A stretch of 64,000 nt of DNA from the NCBI GenBank assembly GCA_029959195.1, contig CP114120.1:2232001-2296000 (forward strand), read 5' to 3'. The notes under the pieces are model-generated. The model saw nothing but the letters and a program-made list of their open reading frames with translations. It had not been told where the DNA came from and did not search any database. A program made the position numbers and the translations under genes. Positions 35,301 to 46,900 of the stretch are shown in pieces (position 1 is the stretch's first letter; each line of letters begins with the position of its first letter). The DNA comes from Dictyophora rubrovolvata. Lineage: Eukaryota; Basidiomycota; Agaricomycetes; Phallales; Phallaceae.

Positions 35301-36737
35301 TTATGATGAAGGAAGAACGGGCATCGCTTGCCATTCTTCAAGTGTCCACCCAGCAGTTCTTATTCCACGTTTAACACCCTGGGGGCCATCCCCCTAAAAA
35401 GAAGGTGAAAATAGTATTCGCAAGGTGAAATGCAGTAAAAATCTCACGATCATTTTGTTCGGGAAACCGACGTCAAAAGGCAGAACATCTTCCAGTTTCT
35501 TTAATTTATTTGTTCTGGCGGTAAGAGTGATATCGAGAGCTTCCAAATTGGCATGTAAATATTCTACTTTTCGTCCGCCAACAATAGGAAAGACGTAGGG
35601 TGCTTTCTAAAGAGGGAGGGGGGGATATATATCAGCATGCCCACCTTTGGTGGATGTTTCACTTACATGCAGGACATAGGCGATAGCGACGGTAGTAATA
35701 CTCTTAGCGCCGATCTCTGCCGCAGCCTCTTCAATTTTTTTACAAACTTTCCTCTCATCTTCAGTTCGCTCCCACGTTTCTGTGAAGAACGTCCGTCCAT
35801 TTTCTCCAGTTTCTTTACGTCGTTGTTCTTCTTCGTCTGTTCGAATGCGACCACTACCCATTACGCCCCAGGGTGCCAACGCGAGACCCTCAGAGCGCGC
35901 CATAGGGATGATGTCTCGCTCAAAGCTACGCTCCAAGATGCTCCACTGGTCTTGGTAAACACTGAAAGGAGTTTTTCCAGTCAATCGTGCATATTGGTTC
36001 GCTTTCGAAACAATCCAAGCTGGGGCGCCCTAGATGAATGAGTGCATACATGTGAATTTGAACGGTGAAACATGATTGAGATGGTATTTACCGAAATTCC
36101 CTGGAATACAAATGCTTCATAAGAAAAATGGCACAGAACTTGAGTAGTGAGGAAACTTACCAAGTATAATACTTTTCTGGAGACTACGAGGTGATGTAGG
36201 GCATTCATAACCTCTTCGACAGAGCTATCCCAAGCCTACCCTAAAGAAGAATTTAAGAGAGAAGCGAGTTAAAGAGAGATTACAGTGAACATAAAGGATA
36301 TCAATGTAATCGGTTCGCAACTTCTTGAGACTTGCTTCGACAGAAACATGAAGCGACTTAGAATGGTTTCCAACATAATTGATCCGAAGAGGGATTGAAG
36401 TGTCAGCTCGTTTATAGAACGAGGTGTACTTGCTCGCTATGACCATTTGGTCACGGTTTCCGCGCAATTCCATCCATTCCCCAATGATAGACTCTGAAGT
36501 CTCGTCTTAATAATTATTTGCGGTATCAATGAAGTTGCCGCCGGCTTCGTAAAATGCGTCGAGGAATTTTAAGGATGACTCCTTGTTCATGGCACCTATA
36601 CCAATTTTGTGCCATTCCTCGCCAAAACTACTTGCACCAAGAGCCAAGGGGGAAACCCTGACACCTGCAGAAGGCGACAAAATTCGATAATAGCCTAGTT
36701 TTGTGGTTGGAGGAGGGTGAGAGAGAAAGAAAGCCAT
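35301..36737 (-). pseudogene. Aldo/keto reductase AKR-2, paralogue of AKR-1 with two in-frame stops
   Basis: Same family, intron positions and micro-exon as AKR-1. Recognisable: [99 protein letters not shown], and the end LEEWQAMPVLPSS before TAA at 35301-35303. The frame has a TAA at 36507-36509, directly after the catalytic-Tyr motif TANNY where AKR-1 and the family have Gln (CAA to TAA). A second stop, TAG at 36236-36238, falls where AKR-1 has Trp in the WWSWDSS motif (TGG to TAG). Splice sites and the remaining frame are intact, so inactivation looks recent. The catalytic Asp, Tyr, Lys and His are otherwise present. A TATA-like TATAAAG lies about 45 bp upstream of the ATG. Sequencing error at two sites is possible but less likely. 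Confidence 0.8.
36092..36100 (-). other. 9-nt micro-exon of AKR-2 (Gly-Ile-Ser)
   Basis: Minus strand: CAG acceptor, GGAATTTCG, GTAAAT donor. It is equivalent in position, length and coded residues to 2956-2964 in AKR-1. Confidence 0.75.
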
Positions 36738-36780
36738 CTGTAGGTGAGTACGTGATAGAGGTTGCGGTAATGAGGTACTT

Positions 36781-36787
36781 CTTTATA
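36781..36787 (-). promoter_or_regulatory. TATA-like box of AKR-2
   Basis: TATAAAG on the minus strand, about 44-50 bp upstream of the ATG at 36737, at the same spacing as the TATAAATA of AKR-1. Confidence 0.4.
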
Positions 36788-37228
36788 TGTATGCCAGTCT
36801 CCCAAAGCATCAGTCTGCCGATCGAGTTGGCATTTAAAACTATTATCCAAGCCCAAGGGAAGATGAACGATATTAGCGAATGAAGCTAGACCACGAAAAT
36901 CCTGTCTCACGCTAAATTTCGTATAACCCAATCACTAGACAGATAAAAATGGAGCGCATCGTTTATACAACTATTGCAGAAAAGAAGACTTGATTTATCA
37001 TCTGTGCTATGACAAAAAAAGACTTAAGAAAAGGGTCGGCGTGGAACGCGCGTTGCACTTCATGAATACGCACTTTCGGTGGAAATGACCTCAAGCTTGA
37101 CGAGCAAGGTAACGCCTTTCTGAAAGTGACTGCAAAAAAAGCGGCCGGATTAGAATGCGCGCCTAAATAACAAAGCCAAAGCCAAAGCCTGAGACAAGTA
37201 CCGCTTGAACTTCACATGAATACAAAAT

Positions 37229-37261
37229 TAACCAGATGACAACCAGATGGTAACCAGATGG
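37229..37261. repeat. AACCAGATG tandem repeat, three copies
   Basis: Three near-identical units of 10-12 nt (TAACCAGATGAC, AACCAGATGG, TAACCAGATGG). Non-coding context. Confidence 0.8.
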
Positions 37262-38979
37262 CAATGTACCATATTGGCAATTGGTAATAGACCTCAGATC
37301 TGATTCGGCACGAGGGTAGCCCGCCACCCCGGTTGAACGTTATGACAAAAGACCAAAATCATTGCATCAAGACCGTTTGTATTAGGCCCATAAATCATCA
37401 GGAAGTGGTTAATTTTGTAAGCCTGAGCGTTCACAATCTATAACTTGCACTAACAGGCGAGCGATAGAATCTGGCCACCTACTCGTGAGATATAGGACCT
37501 GGTGGACACATGACTGACATCGGTAACCAATACAGTCACTTGAAGGATTCAAGTATTCAGGCTTCACAGGGTGTCGGCTTTCAAAAAATTGATCGCCACA
37601 AACATTCTCAGCGTGAATCTTCATAGTATTTCCGCGCTGCGCCAGAATTCCCCGGAGTGGAGAAGAAAATAGACCTCGGGGTAACTGAACCGAACGGGTA
37701 TCAATAAGTCGAAGTTGCCCATGTCAACGCAAACGGATTACCAGATGTCAATATGAGCTAGGGACAGTCATGTTTCATCCGGTTATTACGACCAGACATC
37801 AACCCATTGGGATAACCAAACACATCACCTGACATCACCGTATTCAATCCGATTCCAGCCTACATTTGAGAAAAAGCGGAGAGAAATTCGATGTTCTGGA
37901 CCTGCCTCAGTTTCAGCTGATCCATACAAAATGAGTCATTGATTGAAGATGCACCTGATACTAGTGTGCTCAATGTACAAAATTTAAGTTTGCATTTGGA
38001 TATGATTGTTAACTGTTTAGTTGATTTAAATTTGATTTGGTTTCATGGGTTTGAATAGCGAATCGTTAAAAGTGCTGTTGCCACTGTTAAGTTGTAAGAA
38101 AATATTTGAACAGAAGGTGCCCACATGGAATGTATCAAATAATTATGATCCGATTTTAGATTTTCTCTCTTGGGGGGCGGAGGATAATGATGATGGTTGT
38201 TTAGACTTCCATGTAATTTTGTGATCAGAGCGCTTTCGTATAGAATGGTACTACTCACCTATGTCGATAGATCTCATCTGGTAAAATGACAACAGAGCTT
38301 TTCGCATTCTCCGTTCACAGTATCGACTTAACAGGACTTAACGTTAGAATTGGGAATCTGGGATAATTGACGTTTACGTCATACAGAATGCAGCTTGCCA
38401 TGGTTTACAGTTATTGACCTTTGGAACGAACCCTTTTTCTATCGACAACCGGTCAGGAGACCAGTCAGATGTTTATCCCGACACGGACTTTTTGGGGCTT
38501 CCCAGCCGCTTAAGATAGACCACTGTTGAACACAATACATATCTGTTTACACTTTCAGTTTGGCGATTTCCTTTGAACATGATCATGTAGAGTGAAGGCA
38601 GGCTAAAATACTTACATGCTAATTGATTATGCATCGAAAACGTCTTTCTCATCTTGTCGTTTCAATAATGACACGGGTTGGAATGACCGTCGGTTATGGT
38701 GGGTCCCGGCAATTTACCAGTTCACCACGACATTTGCTCCAACTCAATGATTCAATAAGTAATTGTCATTCTGCATGTCTCGGTATCAACCATAAGGACA
38801 ACAAAAATATGCCTGCTTCAGATCCGAATCTTAAACAGGGCTATATACTTATTGAAGTATGTAAGGCGCTCCGAGTCAGCGCGGCCGTCGACGTCATCGA
38901 CAGTTATGAGAACACGAAAATCGGGCAGGCCAGAATCGTGATTAGGATGAGGAACATAGGACGGCTCGGAAGTCTGTTG

Positions 38980-39012
38980 GCTTGTTTTTTGCTTGTTTTT
39001 TGCTTGTTTTTG
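38980..39012. repeat. GCTTGTTTTTT tandem repeat, 11-nt unit, three copies
   Basis: Two perfect 11-nt units followed by a third one base shorter in its T run. It lies at the end of an open frame, where it produces a Leu/Phe/Cys run; the open frame is probably not a gene. Confidence 0.8.
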
Positions 39013-42000
39013 AAAGTATTCATGAAGTTAACCTGAAGCGGCAATAAAATGGGCTCGAAGGTGCCAAATAATTTTGAAAAGGTAAGTTTTTTTGAATGTG
39101 ATATGTCAAGAAATAGGAGGTTAGTTTTAAACGGATAGAAATGCATTAGTGTCACTGCACAAGCTGATGGAACTAAATTTCACACGTCACATGTCACAAC
39201 TGTTACTGTCACCCTTTCAATGTGTATCGTCAACTTAGCACTCGTACGAAGCTTGATTTCTAGTATCTTGATACATACTGGAGAAGAACTAGTGTTCGAA
39301 AAGTCTCAAATGTTTTGAGGTTAACCTAAAAAATACGTTTTCTACATTGATGACATAGAATCTGTCGACCTCAATGCGGAATTGTATTTAAGTCTCTATT
39401 TTTGTCTCGTGCTGGAAGGAGGACATTTAAAAGCGTATTGTACATTGTTTTTTTTCTATCAAAGTTAATCTCAGAGTCGTTTGTAGGGTTACCTTCTATT
39501 TTATCATCGAGACTAGTCCTCAATTGAGCAGACAAAGGGCAGGCCAAACAAAGTACGTTATGTTCATACAACAGTCTATGAAACATAGTTTAAAGTTTTC
39601 ACTTTCAGTAGGCCCTTGGTGACTCGGTGCAGCTTATACGTAAACTTAATTCTTTCAGGCTTGGGGAGGGTGCCCGTGATAGCTGTGTCGGGACTAAACC
39701 CAATGGGAAGCTGATTCACTTGCATAATCCAGATATGAAACAGCCTGGGCCCATGGATGCAAATATCTTCTTCGAATCAATTTGTAAAATGGATAAAGAA
39801 AAAACGTAGCGGTCCAACGTTCATCTCTTTCAAACCTCACTGGCTCCCCAAAAACACAGCACGGTGCCCATCCATAGTATTGTCCCATAAACACATCCTA
39901 TCCCATGTATCCCGAACCGCGGGGATATCGCCAGCGCTCCGTCGTGTTAAGGGCGAAATCATGAAATAAACGACTCTAATCATGTGCGGCTACACCCTAA
40001 TTCTAGGCGCTACGACGCATCCTATCATACTGTCATACTGTCAACTCGCCAAGAGAATAACGAATCGAGCGAATCTATGTATCATGATAAGTTATGTTTT
40101 GATTGTGTTTCTCGAAGCCCATGACGTCGTTCTACTATTGTTAAGTTGTTTCAATTTCAAGCGTCTAAGGTGCTAGGTTATACTCATATACCCTTAATTC
40201 CTATTGATTATTTTAGACGCACAGGTTTAGAAGCATACAGGCGCATTTCACGTGGCAGGACGTATTCTTCGCTACCGCGCATCCCGACCCAAAATGGAAA
40301 TTGAATATATACCCTATAATGAAGAAGGTTACTTCACCCAGGCGGGACGGTCGTTGCCGCCGAAACGATCGTACCGTAGTTTTCGACGAACCGCCACTAG
40401 TGCAGAAGAAGACCTGAGGCGATGACAAGAGGGGCTGTCGCGGGCGCTAGAGTAACTGTCCAATCTAAGTCGGCATGACCGCGTTTCTATGGGTGGTATG
40501 GAGATATCTCATATACATGTCAATCTGTAACCAATATAACGTGAATTTAAAGGAGGTGGACTTATGAATTCACAATCACGATCAAGTTGATTTGCGGTAA
40601 TTGTTGGCGTGTACAACTAATGTATACTAGTATGGAGGTGCCGGAACATTCGGATCTGTTATTCCAAAGAGTATGATCTGCGGAGTATGTACAAACCTTC
40701 AACCCCGCATCCCCGCATTGGACGAAAAGGAAGAGCTCACTAGAATTCTTTCCATGTACCGTCCAAACACGATATCCAAAGGAAAGGCAAGCGCCGCAAT
40801 CTTCAATTGATCTGTGTAGGGGGTCTTTCTACGAACGTGCACGCCGTGCTAAACGGAAAGCTGTGCCTCTCATCTCTCATGGCTTATCTCAATATTTCCC
40901 TACGTATCCCATGGTCTCTATGGGGTGTGATACGGACTAAACGGACACACTAATAAACTGTAGTACGGGAAAAGATAGGAAAAAATCAAGCCCCATTCTC
41001 CCCTTCCATGTGCCTCGATCTAAAATTAAACAAAGGCAAACTTCCTTTTCTTCTCGTCCGTGGCTGACCGCTGCACTTGTCTGACAGCCGATGGATCAAG
41101 TACTGATCATATACGTCGTTTAATGGATACGAGGACAGAAAAAGTTCAGGAGCTGATGAAACATTACGAGAATTACTATGCATGGCTGCCCTTGATTCAG
41201 TAAAACTTCTGATATCAGGTAGGTTCCCGATTCAAAAATGGAGAGCTTGACAGGCATTGCGTAATGATTACCACTCATCGGATTAGTAGACTAAATGACT
41301 AGTCAGAATTGTATGATTGCCAGGTTACACTACATATGTATTTATGTATTACAGTTCAGACAATCCAGGACCCACGTAAACCTCATTTGTCTTAACCGGC
41401 CAGCCAGGGAGCCTTAATCCAATCAAATAGTACGTACACGTTCAGTTTCATCTTCGATGTCAGACTTATCTATGAAACAAAGATCAAGTTCTCCTTTTCA
41501 TAACCCTGTTTGAAAAACAGGATTTGAGGGGCCGGACATGGGAATCATGCTCAAATTACAGCATTTTGACATCCGCCGGGGCTAGCGCATTACTTAACGG
41601 TTGGTACAACCTTTGGTCTTTAATCTTCATTTTTTGAGAAGTAACATTCAACATTGAAGCACATCCGAAGATCGTGCTGGCTGTGCAAAGGGAAAAAAAA
41701 GACGAAAAATAAGCGCGGACACGATGGCGCCATACGGAAATCGCGGATTCGGATTTTCGGGAGCGTTTCCCCGCAAGGCTCAAGACCCTAAACTGGTTAG
41801 CGCTTACGCCATGTTTTTCGCTGAAAAAAAGGAATCGTTCAAAAACGACAAAGTGCATTTACGATCCTCGGGAACAGTTTTTTCCTAATGTAAGTAGAAG
41901 GTGTCTTTCTAGTACGAATAGGGATGACAGCAATGACAGACGTCGTATTTGCCATTATCAACACTGTCAAAGCCTCTAGTCGGCATCACACATCTTCATT

Positions 42001-43999
42001 ATGTATAACTCACTCCGGGTCGTTGTCTAAATGGCGGACTTCCTCGCGAATGAGTTGTGATTATACTCTTGACCCCTGGTTTTCTTGGCTTGACGGAACG
42101 GAACACGCTTTCTAATTCAAAGTTTATAGTTTATGGCATAACATGTCAGAACTCGACTCTCGCTCCTGATTTGGGCCATTCTTTTCTCTTCAGGCTAACG
42201 AAAACGAGATAGATGGCGTGACTCGCGTATGAGTTATCGTCCCTCTTCAAGTTGATGGCAGTCTTGTCTTGATTCAGTACTGAACGGCCGTTCTCCTTGA
42301 TAATATTTTCGTCTAGAAGATCTGTCATTTTGCAGGGGGTGGAAGGGGAAATTCATTTTGTCACTACTTGCAAAAAGATCTTCGATCTGATTGGGTGAAC
42401 GGTATTACGATTCTACGAGTGCTGGTTACAAAGCGACGTAACGGCGAACTCTTCATGTGGACTTCCAACCGAGGGTCACCGACGGAGACTCTTGTGGAGG
42501 AGGTTTTGGGAAACAGATCGTGAAAAGCACGCAGTGCCAGCGAACAAGCGCGTAACATGAAAAGATGCTGTTCGCTTCGCATTCAGCCACAATATTCAGC
42601 GTCCTGTTTCCGCAAACATACGAGACAAAGCGTTAGAAAGCAAGATCTCGAAGCATAAGCGCCAGGTTTTTCTTTCTTTCTTTCTACAAAGAATGGGAAT
42701 TTCTAATGCTCATGGTAAATAGGCGCGTAAATTCCAACTATGCGTGCCGGTTCCGGGATGGCACGCACAGCGTCTAAAACTTGAGAACAAACACCAAAAT
42801 TCTCGAACAGAAAAAAGATCCTGAACAATTCTCAATTCAACCCCACGTTGATTAGTCGCGGTCAACTTGCTTAATCTAGGTGCAGACCTGAAAAGGAAGG
42901 CTGAGAAGCCCAGAAAAAAGGAAGATTCAAGAACGAAGAAGAGTCGCCTAAGACTTAACGAACAGGAGCTTATCTTGCGATAAGTTATCGTATAGTACTC
43001 TTCTTTATACCATGCGAGTTTCAAAATGAAGGTGTTGCTCGACTCTTCTCATGGGATCAAGTTTGGCAGCAGAGGGTTCTCGAACGGAACCTGGGCTTTG
43101 ACAAGTCTAACCAACGCTCGTGTCGTCGGTCCCGAAAGGATAAGGATAGAAGGAAGTGTGGAAAAATTTCCATTCGTTGCCAATGGTGTCGTTCAACCTC
43201 ATATCGGAACGGTCATGCGGTTCAGAAGAACTAAGTCTAACATTTCCTGACAAGTCTATCAGTGCAACTTCTTCCTTTCTTATTCTTATGTATACAATGT
43301 ATATGTTTTTTTGCTTGGCACCCGACCTTTTTTCAGGCGGCTATTCGGAAACGTTGGACATGTTTTCGGTGATTATTTACTTCCTTACGATCAGTATGTA
43401 TGTATAGGGTTGCTGGCCCCTCTTTGGCTTATCACAAGCCCCTACCTTGGTATATGCGCCACACTTCTTTTGATTGTTACACTTGACACTCAATATACTG
43501 AATGATGGCTTAGGTTTTCTTGTATTAAATGTAAGAGACATGATATTTTAAGTAGGCTTCTGCTAACATGCAAGGTAGTCCCCACCCCCCCGCGTCTGTT
43601 ATCTTCAACCCCAAAGGGGCCGGAAGTTTCGAATTCAGACCAAAATGAAAATCAAGATAATTGAATTATCGAACATCCCCGTGTGGACAGCGTCTGGTTA
43701 TGACAAAGACATGTATTCATAACAGATGTCCGACTCTCAAAGGAATTAGATAAAATGAATGAAAACTGGTTGGTACATGTATATACGTGGATGCCACGCT
43801 TGCATGATCCCAGTGGTAATAGAAATCAGCAAAAACTGTTCGAGCTAAATTTAACTTGCCTTCTTAGATATTTGAGATGTTCGACTGCCAATTTGATTTG
43901 GGAAGCTGGAGTGCCTATTGTACTTACTCACGGTCCTGATATCCGGGTGACCGCCACCGGCGGATTAAATTGACCATAGGTAACAAGATAATGGACTGT

Positions 44000-46900
44000 G
44001 TCATGCACAGTATCCTTGAGTCCAGATGACTTACCGGGAAGAGAAAAAGTTAGAAGTCAATTGAAAGCGCGCGTGGGTTAGAATGTCATTGAGTCGATGT
44101 GTAAATGAACGTTCTATGCTTTGGGGCACAGCGCTTGGATTCAAATTACCTGGATTCAAGTTAGTGTGTGCGACAATTAAAGAAATTATACCGATCGAGT
44201 AACCACTGCGCAGCAGTGCAACCTTGACTATATTTTCTTGAGGAGTGTCGCTGAAGTACGTACAATGTTTCTCTCTGGCTTGAAATATTGCACCTTGTCT
44301 TATCTTTACCACCATATATGTTCAGCCCTTGACTTGTTTGACTCGATGGAAGACGTCATGCTTTCATATTTTGCGAAGTGAATTCACGGTATGTACGTAA
44401 CCTTTGTTTCAGGAACGCGATTAGATTTAGTGTGGTTATTGAAGGGGAAAAGCAACTTGTTGAAGGTTCCTCCTGCGAGTGTTGTGGTACTTTCGGATGG
44501 TTTCGGAAAACTCAATAGTCTATTGTAAAACAGTTGAGAAACTTCCAAAAACTGTAATCACAATTTTCTAAAGTCAAACGTGTGTCGAGACCACCGAGGC
44601 GTGGTAGGGCGTGCATATGGTCTGGCAAGCTAATATGAAACAGGCTCAGGAGCCTCTTCTTCTTTCCCAACCCATCATCATATGGAAGTAATAGCAGCCA
44701 GGTCTGTTTTTTCCCTATCACTTCTTCCATCCTTAGTAAATTGTAAAAGACATTTCCTAACTAGACTTGTACTTACTTGTCCTCGTTCCGTCTAACACCG
44801 CCCAACTGCCATGCGATTATAATCCAGATGGCATGCCGTTTATTTGCTAATCCATCCTAGATAAGTTGTCATTTGGATATATATATCACCACGCAAAGTA
44901 AGTCTTATAAACAGTAAAGGAAATTAAAAGCGGACTGGCATGATGATACATACATAATATATAGTAGCTCATACACACTTTAGTGGTGAGATAAAGTACA
45001 TACATACACTTTGAGCGGGATATCTTATCGGCTTCTGCTAGCTCCACTTCAAGAAGAAATGAGCGGAGGCAGCTTACAACTTGGATATTGAATACTCGGA
45101 CAGCCGTGCCTGCCTACCTATATATTATTGCCTTCGTTGCCCTTTCATGAAATCTAGACCTGTCAAAAATTGAATAACCAGATTTTGGAATCACAAGTCA
45201 AAAAGAAACCCCCACATTTCAAGATCTGGCTGATCTCAGCATTTGAAACACAGCACGATCCATTCAAGTCCCTGCTTAAAGGCGATGTCCTTCCGGATAC
45301 TATTAGAGTCTAGACGCCGATTTCGGCCTCTTAAGTTGCAGATTCAGAATGATTTGCCAGATCTGTATCTTCCATCGCTAATGTTGGACTCCAATAAACT
45401 GAAAATTTTTGATGAACTTCAATGGGGCTGAAAAAAATGTCAAACGTCACAGTATAGTCGTCGATGAACTTGAAACTTTGTTTTCTCTTTTTTCATTAAC
45501 TGTCATGGGGCACCTTGAAACGACCATGTTATTGGCAAATTTCTAAAACGATTCGTCAGATTATTTCAAATTTCCGTTAAGTAGAAAGACAGGATCGAAG
45601 AAAGTCTAACCAGCAGGTATATCTCTTCAAAAGGAAATCACACGGAACTGTGAACATAGCTATGATTAACTTACCTGACATCCCATGCCTGGATAGCTCC
45701 AGGTTTATTAAACCCTAACTTTTTGTTGAGCAGTTGCGCTTCACCGATATGCAACGAGATCTAAAGGACTAGGAAACGTGGATTATAGTACAGTTACTCA
45801 CTCTACTTGTGATATTTCTAAATCGGGAATAAAGCATTAGTTGAATTGAGAAGAACAAGGGGACGGTGATGAAATGGATGATGGGCCATCGATGGTGACA
45901 GTAATTACCTAATTTGGAGATGTCGGGACTAAAGCGTATCTGGACAGTGAACTGTTAGTAACATCCAAGTAAATGCCCTTTGTCAATCGTCGATGTTTAG
46001 ATAGGCCAATTTATGGTTACTATAGAAGTCCTAATTAGTAGAAATAACTGGCATCCTGGATTTTTGCGGAAAACATACCCTAGTACCATGTACGCGTTTT
46101 GCCAACCTGAATGCTGTTGAGTCTGAGACGATTTAGCCGAAGGAACTAGAAGTGTTCTCAAAAGAAGGAGCGTTGTGGCTATTATACCAATCATTTCACA
46201 ATGCGTTTTGAATCTGAACAAGGCCTCCGGAGCAAAACAGTGATGAACATTGAGCCGCGATATGAACTTCAGCCTTTTCTTGCTCTGGCTTTTAAAGTTA
46301 ACTCCCGCAACTCACGTTCACAATAACTTAACACTTCATTTACAGGCTTCTGTTTTGTTTATCTCTCACTAATCCATTTTTAGTTCATTTTCACCGCCGG
46401 AAATGCACAAAGATTCACTTACTAGATTCTAAATCAAGATGAATCGGAGTCAACTCCACGCTGGTTCGCCTGCTCGCACATGGCTCGCTACCATTTATTG
46501 ACATGAAAGGGTGCTCACGCAGCTGAAGCCAGGTTATTAGCCAAAATGAACTAGGCACTTTGCAGGGGCATTGAGTCTCTGATGGCTTAGAAATGATCTC
46601 ACAAAACTGTGATCGCCCGATCTCATCGCAATAATATCACACGAAGCACACGAAGAGTGACTGACATGCATAAATAAATACCATGCTAAACATTGCACAT
46701 ATTTATCTTCCCCATCGCGAAGCTTGATATCCTGCTGAATGCATCCCAGCTAAATCTCAGGCTGTGTGACGAAACAGTGAACACTAGTGGAAGCTAGTTA
46801 TAAGCAACTTTGTTTCACTCTGCCGGTGATCACAATCAATGAGAACACACAAAAGGCCGAAACAAAAAAACCTAATACGTATTAGTGTGTATTCACGCAT

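Larger units (their letters stand above)
36800..44000. other. Gene desert, first part
   Basis: No gene supported. Open frames up to 137 codons (for example 38623-39036) show no family resemblance, no amphipathic or domain pattern and no splice continuity. Visible: an AACCAGATG repeat (37229-37261), an 11-nt GCTTGTTTTTT repeat (38980-39012), a short TTTC run (42669-42684) and an exact TACATATGTA palindrome (41331-41340). Three overlapping open frames at 40213-40430 were checked and not accepted. Confidence 0.55.

Noticed and set aside
40213-40430. Three overlapping open frames, one rich in Arg/Lys
   Set aside because: No ATG context, splice partner or family resemblance; the region is slightly GC-richer, which lengthens frames by chance.
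43026-43505. Run of overlapping plus-strand frames with a hydrophobic segment
   Set aside because: Cannot be joined by splice sites into a sensible protein; no family match.
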